DNA of 64,000 bases from NCBI GenBank assembly GCA_023388255.1, contig JAEWGO010000007.1:248001-312000 (forward strand). The letters are read 5' to 3'. The translations under genes and the position numbers were made by a program. Within the stretch, counting starts at the first letter, position 1. Each line of letters starts with the position of its first letter. This DNA is from Pseudomonadota bacterium. GTDB taxonomy: Bacteria > Pseudomonadota > Gammaproteobacteria > Xanthomonadales > Rhodanobacteraceae. Positions 47,464-56,643 of this stretch are shown here, in pieces. Below the pieces are notes generated by a model. The model saw only the letters and a program-made list of their open reading frames with translations. It was not told where the DNA came from and searched no databases.

Positions 47464-49227
47464 TCACGCAGCTGGCAGCGGCGTCCCTGCATGCCATCCC
47501 TGCGCCTGCAACGCATCAAGCAGCGCGACGATCTTCGGCTTGACCTCGCTGCCGTGGATCGGCAGCACCAGCGTGTCGCCTTTGCGCGCCCAAGTCAGCA
47601 GGTCGCGCACGGCTTCGTATTCGTCGAGGCATTCGGCGACGTGTGGTTCGCGCACCTCGTATCGCGCGAGTTCGTCGCGCAGCAGGGCAGGCACGTCGCC
47701 GGGTGCGCGACCACGCAGCATGCCGCCGATGTCCTTCAACACGACGAAATCCGGCCGGAAATCCGCGGCGACCGCAGCCAGTTCGCGGATTTCTGCATCC
47801 TCGCGATTGCCGGCCTGACCGAGCAGCAACCCGAGCCTGCCGTTGCGCGCACGCGTCGCCACGTCGAGCAAACCGTGCAGGCCATCGGGATTGTGCGCGT
47901 AGTCGACGAACACGGCGACGCCGGCAAGCAGCCAATGCTGCAGGCGACCGGGGTTGTCGTCGCGTACGCCGCCGAAACGCGCAAGCACGTCGCGCAACGT
48001 GGCCGGTGCGATTCCGAGCGCGTTCGCAGTGAGCGTCGCGGCAGCGATGTTGGCGATGTTGTAGCGCGCGGCGCCCCTGAAGCTGAGCGGCATCGCGTCG
48101 ATCGCGCCCAGATCGTGATCCTCGGCGCCGTGTTGCAGGTGCATGTGCCCATCGCGTACGCCGCAGGTCGCGCCGCCGCGCACACGATGGGCTTGCAGCA
48201 ACGGCATGTCCGCATCGAGCGAGAACCACGCCAACGGGACATCGAGATGATCGGCGTGACGGACAAGACAGGCATCGTCGGCGTTCAGCACCAGCGTGCC
48301 GTCGGTGCCGAGCGCGCGCGCGACCGTCAGCTTGACCGCAGCCAGATCGTCGAGGTCATGCACGCCATATTCGCCGAAGTGGTCGTCGCTGATATTCGTG
48401 ACAACCGCGACATCCGCGTGCTGAACGGCGAGTCCTCGACGCAGCAGTCCGCCGCGCGCGGTTTCGAGGATCGCCGCGTCTACATCCGGCGCGCGTACCG
48501 CGGTACGCGCGCCGGTCGGCCCGGAGTAGTCGCCCGCGGCGAGTGCGTTCGCATCCACGAACACGCCGTCGGTGCAGGTGAAGGCGGTGCGCCATCCGTG
48601 TGCGCGCGCGAATGCCGCGAGCAGGCGTGTCGTCGTGGTCTTGCCGTTGGATCCCGTCACCAGCGCGATCGGCGCGTCGTGCAGGGCATGCCAGTCGATC
48701 TGTGCGGGTGTCGGCAGCGATGTCAGCGTCCATGTGCGCGAACCGCGGCCGACGCCAAACGACAGTGTGTCGTCGTCGACCAATGTGGTCAGCCCGCGCG
48801 ACCACGCCGCGTGCACGAGTTCGACCAGTTCGGGATTTCCTTGCGCGCGCGCGAACGCGCGCAACGTGTGCAGCGCGGAATCTTCGTCCCACGCCGCCGG
48901 ATGTCCCGGCGCGTGGAACACGCGCGGCTCGCGGAGAGTGCCGAGTAGTGCCCATTCGTTGACGTCGGTTGCCGTGAGCAATTGGTCGAGCGGCGCGGCA
49001 AACGCAAGCGAGGCACCGCTCGCATGCACGCGCGCAACGACGGCCGCGTCGGGCCAGCCGAGCGCGGCGCGCATGCGCCGGACGCGCGCGCCCCATTCGC
49101 CGAGCAGGGCTTCGCCGACCTCGACGCCGATGGTTTCGAGTACCGCGCCGACATCGGCGAAGTACAGGTTGTATCCGGTCAGGCGGCGCGAATCGTCGAA
49201 TGGCAGGAAAACCGGCTCGGTGTTCAG
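47464..49227 (-). CDS. Mur ligase-type protein beside cphA (CphA-like, no ATP-grasp)
   Basis: A 587-residue protein. The P-loop G-S-N-G-K-T-T-T-T is at about residues 192-200, followed by E-T-A-R-G-G-L-L-R-R-G and V-D-Y-A-H-N-P-D-G-L, as in the Mur-ligase half of cyanophycin synthetase. The N-terminal 180 residues (start L-T-G-Y-N-L-Y-F-A-D) lack the ATP-grasp motifs seen in cphA, so this is not a second full synthetase. The best start is CTG 49227, whose CTGA overlaps the cphA stop; no ATG, GTG or TTG is found near the expected N-terminus. Upstream residues to 49401 are an out-of-frame shadow. Confidence 0.78.
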   Translation of the reverse strand: MNTEPVFLPFDDSRRLTGYNLYFADVGAVLETIGVEVGEALLGEWGARVRRMRAALGWPDAAVVARVHASGASLAFAAPLDQLLTATDVNEWALLGTLREPRVFHAPGHPAAWDEDSALHTLRAFARAQGNPELVELVHAAWSRGLTTLVDDDTLSFGVGRGSRTWTLTSLPTPAQIDWHALHDAPIALVTGSNGKTTTTRLLAAFARAHGWRTAFTCTDGVFVDANALAAGDYSGPTGARTAVRAPDVDAAILETARGGLLRRGLAVQHADVAVVTNISDDHFGEYGVHDLDDLAAVKLTVARALGTDGTLVLNADDACLVRHADHLDVPLAWFSLDADMPLLQAHRVRGGATCGVRDGHMHLQHGAEDHDLGAIDAMPLSFRGAARYNIANIAAATLTANALGIAPATLRDVLARFGGVRDDNPGRLQHWLLAGVAVFVDYAHNPDGLHGLLDVATRARNGRLGLLLGQAGNREDAEIRELAAVAADFRPDFVVLKDIGGMLRGRAPGDVPALLRDELARYEVREPHVAECLDEYEAVRDLLTWARKGDTLVLPIHGSEVKPKIVALLDALQAQGWHAGTPLPAA

Positions 49228-52016
49228 TCGTCGCTCTCCCGCGACAGGTGGATGCCGCGTTCGTCGCGCACAACGCCGCCGAGCGAAGCGAAGCTGGACT
49301 CGTCGAAGATCGCCTCGGCGACCCCCGTTGGCACGGCGACCGGAGGCGATGCCGGCATCTCCGTGGCGCCCTCGGGGCGGAACTTGATGATCTGCTTCCA
49401 CGAACGGACCAATGCATCGGCGAACACCAGCAGCAGGTCGCCAGGCTGGCCCATGCGCAGTGCCGCGTCGATTGCTTCCTGCTCGTCGGGGATCTCGGCG
49501 ATTGCGTCCTTCGACACGCCGGCGGCAACCAGTGCGCGCGCGATGATGCGCGGCACCTCGTCACCATCGCGGCCACGCAGGGAGTCGTCGCGACGACAGA
49601 TGTAGTGGTCGAAACGTCCGGCGACTGCATCGGCGATCGCGACCAGATCCTCGTCGCGGCGATCGCCGGGGCCGGCGAGCACGACGATGCGTCGGCCGCT
49701 CACGTCGAGCCGCTGCGCAAGGTCGGCCATCACCGATACCGCGTGTGCGTTGTGGCCGTAGTCGAACAGCACCTTGAACGGATGCTCGCTGTACACGTTC
49801 ATGCGGCCCGGCGCCTGGAAGAACGTGGTGTCGAACGTGCGCAGTCCGTGGCGGATCGCATCGAGCTTGATGCCGAGCGCGTACGCGGTCGCCGCGGCGA
49901 ACATCGCGTTCTGCACGTTGTGCAAGGCGCGGCCTTCGAGCGTGGCGGGGATCAAATGCGTCCACAGCAGGGGGATATGGCTGCCCTTGTCGTACAGCGT
50001 GATCATGGTGCCGTTGACACCGGCTTCGAGCGCGCAGGCGCGGCCACCCGCGCGCACGTGCTCGCGCACCAGCGCGTGCGACGGATTCATCGTCACGTAG
50101 CAGATGACCTTCGCATCGGTGTAACCGGACATTCGCAGCACGTTCTCGTCGTCGGCATTGAGCACTGCGCAGTCCTGCGCGATCTCGACCACGATGCGCT
50201 TGACTTCGGCGAGCTGGTCGAGCGTGTCGATGCCCTTCATGCCGAGATGGTCGGACTGGATGTTCAGCACCGCGCCGACATTGACGTGGCGCACGCCCAT
50301 GCCGGCGCGCAGAAGGCCGCCACGTGCGGTTTCGAGCACGGCGATGTCGATGTGCGGATCGGACAGCACCATGCGCGCCGACACAGGGCCGGTCATGTCG
50401 CCCTCGACCGTGCGCTGGCCGTCGATGTAGACGCCGTCGGTGGTTGTCAGGCCCGGCGTGTAGCCGGCCATCTTGGTGATGTGCGCGAGCATGCGCGCGG
50501 TGGTGGTCTTGCCGTTGGTGCCGGTGATCGCGGCAATCGGCACGCGCGCCGGCGAGCCGACAGGAAACAGCATGTCGATGACCGGTCCGGCCGCATCGCG
50601 CGGCGTGCCTTCGCTCGGGCTGACGTGCATGCGGAAGCCCGGTGCAGCGTTGACCTCGCAGATGCCGCCGCCGACCGCCTTGTAGCTTTCGGCGATGTTC
50701 GGCGACAGGAAGTCGACGCCGCCGACGTCGAGGCCGATCGCGCGGATCGCCCGCACGGCCATGTCGCGGTTGTCCGGATGGATGATGTCGGTGACATCGG
50801 TCGCGGTGCCGCCGGTCGACAGGTTCGCAGTCGAGCGCAGGTAGACGATCTCGTCGGCCTGAGGGATGGATTCGGCAGTATGGCCAGCGCGCTCCATCAT
50901 CATCTCGGCTTCGCGGTCGAGCTGGATCCTGGTCAGCACCTTTTCGTGGCCGACACCACGGCGTGGATCGGCGTTCACGATGTCGACCAGGTGTGCGATC
51001 GAGCTCGCTCCATCGCCGACGACATGGCCCGGCGTGCGCCTGGTCGCGGCGACCAGTTCGCCGTTGACGACGAGCAGACGGTGATCGTCGCCGTCGACGA
51101 AGTTCTCGACGATGACCGAACGCGAATGCTCGCGCGCGGCGGCGAAACCTGCACGCACTTCGTCGTCGTTCATGAGGCGGATCGAGATGCCGCGCCCGTG
51201 GTTGCCGTTGTATGGTTTGGTCACGACCGGGAAGCCGAGCCGACGCGCGGCACGCAACGCGCCTTCCTCGTTCTGTACGAGTTCCTGCTTCGGTACCGGC
51301 AGGCCGAGCGAGGCGAGGATCTTGTTGGTCTCTTCCTTGTCGCTGGCGAGCTCGACCGCGATGTGCGGCGTCTTGCCGGTCACTGTTGCCTGGATGCGCT
51401 GCTGATACTTGCCATGGCCGAGCTGCACCAGCGACTGGTCGTTCAAACGCAGCCACGGAATGCCGCGCTCGTCGGCGGCGCGCACCAGCGATGCGGTTGA
51501 GGGACCGAGCGCGCGGCGCTGCGCATAGCGGATGAATTCGTCGCGCGCGAGCGGCCATTGCCAGTCGTCGGGCACGCTGCCGCGCGTGCGCAGCTGCTCA
51601 GGCAGCAGCGAGTTGAGCAGGCGCAGCGCGAGTTCGCCGGCAGCGATGCCTTCCTCGCGCTGGGCGTATTCGTAGACCACCGAATACACGCCGGGCTTGT
51701 CGGCGCTGCGCGTCTTGCCGAAGGTGACGTCCTCGCCGGCGACGTTCTGCAGCTCGATCGCGACATGTTCGAGCACGTGGCCGAGCCAGGTACCTTCGCC
51801 TTCGCGCATGCGGCGTATGAAGCCGCCGGGTTCGCGATACGAACAGCCATGTTCGGCGAGGCCCGGCAACGCGGCGACGAGGCCGTCGATGAAGTCACCG
51901 CCGAGTTTCGCGGTCGGCCAGTTTTCCAGTTCGCCGAGATCGAGTTCGAGCCGGATGACCGGGAAATGCGCATACAGCGAAGGGCCGACGAAAACGGAAC
52001 GGTCGAGTATGCGCAT
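49224..52016 (-). CDS. cphA: CphA, cyanophycin synthetase
   Basis: A 930-residue synthetase joining Asp and Arg into multi-L-arginyl-poly-L-aspartate. An N-terminal domain (1-about 160) is followed by an ATP-grasp half with T-K-P-Y-N-G-N-H-G-R-G (about 266-276) and E-V-N-A-A-P-G-F (about 454-461). The Mur-ligase half has P-loop G-T-N-G-K-T-T-T at 499-506. The ATG at 52016 (M-R-I-L-D-R-S) has a GGGGAGA ribosome site on its own strand; the frame upstream to 52157 has no similarity. It sits in the order iadA, cphB, cphA, ligase. Confidence 0.95.
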   Translation of the reverse strand: MRILDRSVFVGPSLYAHFPVIRLELDLGELENWPTAKLGGDFIDGLVAALPGLAEHGCSYREPGGFIRRMREGEGTWLGHVLEHVAIELQNVAGEDVTFGKTRSADKPGVYSVVYEYAQREEGIAAGELALRLLNSLLPEQLRTRGSVPDDWQWPLARDEFIRYAQRRALGPSTASLVRAADERGIPWLRLNDQSLVQLGHGKYQQRIQATVTGKTPHIAVELASDKEETNKILASLGLPVPKQELVQNEEGALRAARRLGFPVVTKPYNGNHGRGISIRLMNDDEVRAGFAAAREHSRSVIVENFVDGDDHRLLVVNGELVAATRRTPGHVVGDGASSIAHLVDIVNADPRRGVGHEKVLTRIQLDREAEMMMERAGHTAESIPQADEIVYLRSTANLSTGGTATDVTDIIHPDNRDMAVRAIRAIGLDVGGVDFLSPNIAESYKAVGGGICEVNAAPGFRMHVSPSEGTPRDAAGPVIDMLFPVGSPARVPIAAITGTNGKTTTARMLAHITKMAGYTPGLTTTDGVYIDGQRTVEGDMTGPVSARMVLSDPHIDIAVLETARGGLLRAGMGVRHVNVGAVLNIQSDHLGMKGIDTLDQLAEVKRIVVEIAQDCAVLNADDENVLRMSGYTDAKVICYVTMNPSHALVREHVRAGGRACALEAGVNGTMITLYDKGSHIPLLWTHLIPATLEGRALHNVQNAMFAAATAYALGIKLDAIRHGLRTFDTTFFQAPGRMNVYSEHPFKVLFDYGHNAHAVSVMADLAQRLDVSGRRIVVLAGPGDRRDEDLVAIADAVAGRFDHYICRRDDSLRGRDGDEVPRIIARALVAAGVSKDAIAEIPDEQEAIDAALRMGQPGDLLLVFADALVRSWKQIIKFRPEGATEMPASPPVAVPTGVAEAIFDESSFASLGGVVRDERGIHLSRESDD

Positions 52017-52077
52017 CTGAATCTCCCCTTGAATGAGCGTTGTTCGGCGCGCGCGGGCGAACCCGGTGCCGCCGTGG

Positions 52078-52926
52078 TCAATGCGTCTGTTTGGAAATCG
52101 CGAGCGAACCGGCCGACGCGTGCCGCGTCTGCAGGTTGAAGGTGGCGCCTGCGACAAGAATGTGGATCTTCAGGCCGAGCAGACAGACAGGGTCGTTCTC
52201 GCTGGCCTGATCCATCGACGAGAACTGCAGCTCGCCGGCATCGACGACGGTGACCGCGCCGCTGCCCTCGACTTCGAGCACGTTGTCGGGACGGATAAAG
52301 GCGGCGGTGTCCTCGTCGAGGCCGATGCCGACTGCGAACGGGTTGTAGGCGAGCGCTGCGAGCAGGCGGCCGAGGCGGTCGCGTTGGCGGAAATGCTGGT
52401 CGATCACGAAGCGATTGGTGAGGCCGAGTCCCGGCGCCAGACGCACGCTGGCCGCGGTCGGCGAGCCGCCTTCCTTGCCGAACGCGATCATGTGTTCGCT
52501 GAGGATGCTGGCGCCGGCGCTGGTGCCGCCGACATGCACGCCGTCGGCGTTGCGCGCGCGGATCAGCTGCGCGATCGGGGTGCCGCCGAGCATCGTCGCG
52601 ATGCGCAACTGGTTGCCGCCGGTGAAGAAGATGCCGCTGGCCTGCTCGATGCGCTGCAGGCGGTTGCGTTCCTCGGCGTCGCGGCGCGTGTCGAAATCGA
52701 GCGCAGTGACACGGCCGGCACCGAGTTCGGAAAAGATGTGTTCATAGCGTGAACCGGTGTCTGCGAGCTGGCTCGCGGTCGGGATCACGACGATGTCGGC
52801 GTCGGCGCCGCCACACAGGCTGACGAATCGCTCGAGGATGCGCGCGTCATTCTGTTTTTCCTCGGCACCGCCGATCGGGACGATCCAGCCGCGCTCGGTA
52901 CCGTCGCGGACCTTGCTGGGACACAT
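52078..52926 (-). CDS. cphB: CphB, cyanophycinase
   Basis: A 282-residue serine peptidase of family S51 that cuts cyanophycin to beta-Asp-Arg dipeptides. The nucleophile serine sits in G-G-T-S-A-G-A-S, with T-G-G-N-Q-L before it and L-D-E-D-T-A-A later. No signal peptide is seen, so it is cytoplasmic, which fits use of an internal reserve. Start ATG 52926 (M-C-P-S-K-V-R-D-G) is used; the upstream codon at 52941 is an alternative. It is about 60 bases upstream of cphA. Confidence 0.93.
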   Translation of the reverse strand: MCPSKVRDGTERGWIVPIGGAEEKQNDARILERFVSLCGGADADIVVIPTASQLADTGSRYEHIFSELGAGRVTALDFDTRRDAEERNRLQRIEQASGIFFTGGNQLRIATMLGGTPIAQLIRARNADGVHVGGTSAGASILSEHMIAFGKEGGSPTAASVRLAPGLGLTNRFVIDQHFRQRDRLGRLLAALAYNPFAVGIGLDEDTAAFIRPDNVLEVEGSGAVTVVDAGELQFSSMDQASENDPVCLLGLKIHILVAGATFNLQTRHASAGSLAISKQTH

Positions 52927-52973
52927 GTGCCTGAGTCTCACTCTTCGAGGGGTGGGTCATCTGTACACGGACG

Positions 52974-53005
52974 GCTGTCGACTCGCAATGCCGCGAGCCG
53001 ACAGC
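52974..53005. repeat. Long stem-loop between iadA and cphB
   Basis: GCTGTCGACTCGC (52974-52986) pairs with GCGAGCCGACAGC (52993-53005): 12 of 13 positions pair, with one A-C mismatch, loop AATGCC. It lies in the 88-base iadA-cphB gap. No T-run follows on either strand, so it looks like an mRNA stabiliser or REP-type element more than a terminator. Confidence 0.65.
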
Positions 53006-53013
53006 GTGGAGGT

Positions 53014-54186
53014 TCACTTGAGCGATTCGAACGTGCCGCTGCGTTCGACCTGGCCGCCGCGCACGTGCACGACGCCTCCGACGATCACGTCATGCGCAGT
53101 GCCGGCGTCGTCGAGTGCGACCAGGTCCGCGTCGGCACCGACCGCGATGCGTCCCTTGCGCGCGAGCCGCAGCAGGCGCGCCGGATTGCTCGTGAACGCG
53201 GGCAGCGCGCGTTCCAGCGGCACGCCGCGCATGACGAGTTCGCCGAGGGTTTGCAGCAGCGCGCCGGCTTCGCCGACGTCCATGTGCGAGACGTGGCCAT
53301 CGGCATCGAAGCAGGGCAGGCAGCCGCCGGCATCCGAGCTGATCGTCACGCGTTCGGCCGGCACGCCGCTGTCGAGATGGCGGACCAGCGCATCCGCAGC
53401 GCTCCAGGCGTCCTCGCCGTCCTCGACCGGGAACGCGGTGATGTCGATCGCGCTTCCGCGTTGCGCGAGGTCGAGCGCTTCCTCGAACAGCGCCTTGCGC
53501 CGGTTCACATGGGTCGGGTGGAACACGCGTGGCGGCAGTTCCGTTTCGTCCAGCGCGCGCCGCACGAGGTCGAGCCCGCGCGGGCCGTCGCCCAGATGCA
53601 GGTGCAGCACGCCAGCCTTGCCGGTCATGAGGCCGGCGACGTGCGCTTCGGAGGCGAGCCGGATCAGTTCCTCGAACGTCGGCTGGCTCGATCGATGATC
53701 GCTCAACGCGACCTCGCCGACGCCGATCAAGGCGTCGAGGAAAACGAGATCACTGCGCACGCTGCCGGTCAGTGTTGCCGGCGGCAAGTGATAGCCGCCG
53801 GTGAAGCCAAACGCCGACAGGCCTTCCTCGCGCAACGCGTACAGCGTTGCCAGCAGTTCGCGCGGACCGCGCGCGACGTCGTCGGTGCCGAGCAGGCCGA
53901 CCACAGTGGTGATGCCGGAGCGTGTGAAGCGTGAAAGGCCGAGCGGCGGCACACGCGTGCTGAAACCGGCTTCGCCACCACCGCCGGTGACGTGCACGTG
54001 ACCATCGATGAGGCCGGGAATCAGGCGCCGGCCTTCGAGGTCGATCGTCGCCGCCGCGAGCGTGGCCGGAAGATCGATCGTCTCCGTGCCGATCCACAGG
54101 ATGCGACCGCCACCGAGCAGCAGATGGTGCATCCCCAGCGATTCGGGAGCGAAGAGTCTGGCGTTGCGCAGCAAGGTCGGCGTCAT
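53014..54186 (-). CDS. iadA: IadA, isoaspartyl dipeptidase
   Basis: A 390-residue amidohydrolase splitting beta-aspartyl dipeptides, here most likely the beta-Asp-Arg from CphB. Metal site: D-G-H-V-H-V-T-G-G near the N-terminus, later His residues in H-L-H-L-G-D and H-P-T-H-V-N-R, and Asp in S-S-D-A-G-G. F-T-G-G-Y-H-L-P is also a family motif. The ATG at 54186 (M-T-P-T-L-L-R-N-A-R) is chosen. It lies upstream of cphB and downstream of cstA on the same strand. Confidence 0.93.
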   Translation of the reverse strand: MTPTLLRNARLFAPESLGMHHLLLGGGRILWIGTETIDLPATLAAATIDLEGRRLIPGLIDGHVHVTGGGGEAGFSTRVPPLGLSRFTRSGITTVVGLLGTDDVARGPRELLATLYALREEGLSAFGFTGGYHLPPATLTGSVRSDLVFLDALIGVGEVALSDHRSSQPTFEELIRLASEAHVAGLMTGKAGVLHLHLGDGPRGLDLVRRALDETELPPRVFHPTHVNRRKALFEEALDLAQRGSAIDITAFPVEDGEDAWSAADALVRHLDSGVPAERVTISSDAGGCLPCFDADGHVSHMDVGEAGALLQTLGELVMRGVPLERALPAFTSNPARLLRLARKGRIAVGADADLVALDDAGTAHDVIVGGVVHVRGGQVERSGTFESLK

Positions 54187-54282
54187 GCGCGCAGCGTGCG
54201 GGTTCGCAGTCGACGGCGTCAAGGCGCCGCCGCCGGGTTCCGTGCGCACGCTGGCACGGAACCCGGTGTGGAGATCACCGCG

Positions 54283-56343
54283 TCATGACTGCCCGGCGAG
54301 CGCGACGTACGGCGTTTCCTGCGCGGTCGGCGCGGCCGAGCGGCGGGCGGCGAGCGCCGCGCGCAGGCCGAAGCCGATCACCGCGACGACCAGCAGCATG
54401 AAGATCGTCGACAAGGCTGCATCGACATAGTCGTTGAACACGATGCGGCGCATGTCGTCGAGCGTCTTTGCCGGCGCCAGTATCTGGCCGGCATCGAGCG
54501 CGCCGGAGAACTTGCGCGCATGCGCGACGAAGCTGAGCTTGACGTCGTCGCTGAACACCTTCTGCCAGCCGGCTGTCAGCGTGCAGATTACCAGCCACAC
54601 GGTCGGCAGCAGCGGAATCCACAGGTACTTGTCGCGTTTCATCTTGATCAGGCAGACGCAGGCGAGGGTCAGCGCGATCGCCGCCAGCATCTGGTTGGCG
54701 ATGCCGAACAGCGGCCACAAGGTATTGATGCCGCCGAGCGGGTCGACCACGCCTTGATACAGGAAATAGCCCCAACAGGCGACGCAGAGCGCGGTGGCGA
54801 TGAGGTTCGCGGCCCATGATTCGGTCTTTTTCAGCGCGGGCACGGCGAGGCCGGCGAGTTCCTGGATCATGAAGCGGCCGACGCGCGTGCCGGCATCGAC
54901 CGTGGTCAGGATGAACAGCGCCTCGAACAGGATCGCGTAGTGGTACCAGAACGCCATCATGCCTTCGCCGGAGATGAGGCTGTGGAGGATCTGCGCCATG
55001 CCGACCGCGAGCGTCGGCGCACCGCCGGCACGCGACAGGATCGTTGTTTCTCCGATGTCCTTGGCGGTCTGCGCGAGCACGTCCGGCGTGACGATGAAAC
55101 CCCACTGGCTGATCGCCTGCGCAGCGGTGTCGACACTCGTGCCGATCAACGCGGCCGGCGCGTTCATCGCGAAATACACGCCCGGCTGCAGCACGCAGGC
55201 GGCGATCAGCGCCATGATCGCGACGAACGCCTCCATCAGCATCGCGCCATAGCCGACCAGGCGCGCCTCGCGCTCGTTGGCAAGCAGCTTTGGCGTGGTG
55301 CCGGAGGAAATCAGCGAATGCCAGCCGGACACCGCGCCGCAGGCGATCGTGATGAACAGGAACGGGAACAGCGATCCGGCGAACACCGGGCCGGAGCCGT
55401 CGATGAACTTGGTCAATGCCGGCATCTTCAGGTCCGGCATCGCGAACACGATGCCGACCGCGAGCAGCAGGATCGTGCCGATCTTGAGGAAGGTGCTGAG
55501 GTAGTCGCGCGGCGCCAGCAGCAGCCAAACCGGTACCACCGAAGCGCAGAAGCCGTAGGCGATCAGCATCCATGCCAGCGCCTTGCCGTCGAACGTGAAC
55601 ACCGGATGCCACGATGGATCAGCCGCGACGACGCCGCCGAGCCAGATCGACAGCAGCAACAGGACGAGGCCGATGATCGACACCTCTAGGACCTTGCCGG
55701 GCCGCAAGTAGCGCAGATAGATGCCCATCAGCAGCGCGATCGGGATCGTCATGGCGACCGTGAACGTGCCCCATGGGCTGTTGGTCAACGCCTTCACGAC
55801 GACCAGCGCCAGCACGGCGAGGATGATGAACATGATCATCAGGATGCCGATCATCGCGATGACGCCCGCGGCCGGCCCCATTTCCGCGCGCACCATCTCG
55901 CCGAGCGAGCGGCCGTCGCGGCGCAGCGACAGGAACAGGATCATGAAGTCCTGCACTGCGCCGGCCAGCACCACGCCGATCAGGATCCACAGGGTGCCGG
56001 GCAAGTAGCCCATCTGCGCTGCGAGCACCGGGCCGACCAGAGGTCCGGCGCCGGCGATCGCGGCGAAGTGGTGGCCGAACACGACCCAGCGATCGGTCGG
56101 CACGTAGTCGAGGCCGTCGTTGCGACGCACCGCCGGCGTCGCGCGGGTCGGATCGATGCCGAGCGCCCTGTCGGCGATGAAGCGCCCGTAGAACCGGTGT
56201 GCGACGAGGAAGATCGCGGTCGCCGCGGCGACCAGCCAGATCGCGTTGATCGTTTCGCCACGGTGCAGGGCGATCGTGCCGAGACAGAACGCGCCTATGA
56301 GTGCGAGCACGAACCAGCCCGCCTTGCCAACGACCGAATCCAT
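54283..56343 (-). CDS. cstA: CstA-family carbon-starvation transporter
   Basis: A 686-residue membrane protein with about 16 hydrophobic helices. The N-terminal G-L-D-Y-V-P-T-D-R-W-V-V-F-G-H-H-F-A and A-I-A-G-A-G-P-L-V-G-P blocks are the CstA signature, and F-G-I-A-N-Q-M-L-A is present later. Family members carry peptides or pyruvate. A strong ribosome site (GGGAGG) precedes the ATG at 56343. It is the first gene of the minus-strand run before iadA, about 97 bases away, so dipeptide uptake and iadA may be linked. Confidence 0.92.
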   Translation of the reverse strand: MDSVVGKAGWFVLALIGAFCLGTIALHRGETINAIWLVAAATAIFLVAHRFYGRFIADRALGIDPTRATPAVRRNDGLDYVPTDRWVVFGHHFAAIAGAGPLVGPVLAAQMGYLPGTLWILIGVVLAGAVQDFMILFLSLRRDGRSLGEMVRAEMGPAAGVIAMIGILMIMFIILAVLALVVVKALTNSPWGTFTVAMTIPIALLMGIYLRYLRPGKVLEVSIIGLVLLLLSIWLGGVVAADPSWHPVFTFDGKALAWMLIAYGFCASVVPVWLLLAPRDYLSTFLKIGTILLLAVGIVFAMPDLKMPALTKFIDGSGPVFAGSLFPFLFITIACGAVSGWHSLISSGTTPKLLANEREARLVGYGAMLMEAFVAIMALIAACVLQPGVYFAMNAPAALIGTSVDTAAQAISQWGFIVTPDVLAQTAKDIGETTILSRAGGAPTLAVGMAQILHSLISGEGMMAFWYHYAILFEALFILTTVDAGTRVGRFMIQELAGLAVPALKKTESWAANLIATALCVACWGYFLYQGVVDPLGGINTLWPLFGIANQMLAAIALTLACVCLIKMKRDKYLWIPLLPTVWLVICTLTAGWQKVFSDDVKLSFVAHARKFSGALDAGQILAPAKTLDDMRRIVFNDYVDAALSTIFMLLVVAVIGFGLRAALAARRSAAPTAQETPYVALAGQS

Positions 56344-56643
56344 GAGACCTCCCATGTGTACGCGCCTGCGTCGAAGCCTGTGCCGATGCACCAGAGCGGT
56401 CAAGCCGCGCTGCACTAGGCTTTGGTCGAATGGACGCGGAGGGTTTTGGGGCGGCATGCGCGAGTCAATGTGCGGCTGACATGCGCCGCTTCTGGCGTCA
56501 TGCGCAACCCGTACTGCAACCAGCGGCGGGAGCGCATTCGCAACGTGTCGAAAGCCGGATTTCCGACAGAGGAATCGCCGCTGTTTCCCGCCACGTGCGC
56601 TTTGCTATAGTGCCTCGTGATTTTTCGTGAAGGAGTGCCTGCC
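56344..56643. other. Divergent control region cstA / dodecin, with possible -10 box
   Basis: This 300-base gap separates divergent cstA and the dodecin gene. No gene is seen in it. TATAGT at 56606-56611 is a possible -10 for dodecin, 33 bases before its ATG, but the -35 side (about 56583-56588) does not match well. A GAAGGAG ribosome site lies at about 56629-56635. No cstA promoter could be picked out confidently. Confidence 0.5.

Noticed and set aside
49200..51500. 766-codon plus-strand frame and similar long frames over cphA
   Set aside because: Antisense to cphA and the ligase, which carry P-loops and ATP-grasp motifs in the right order; no independent evidence.
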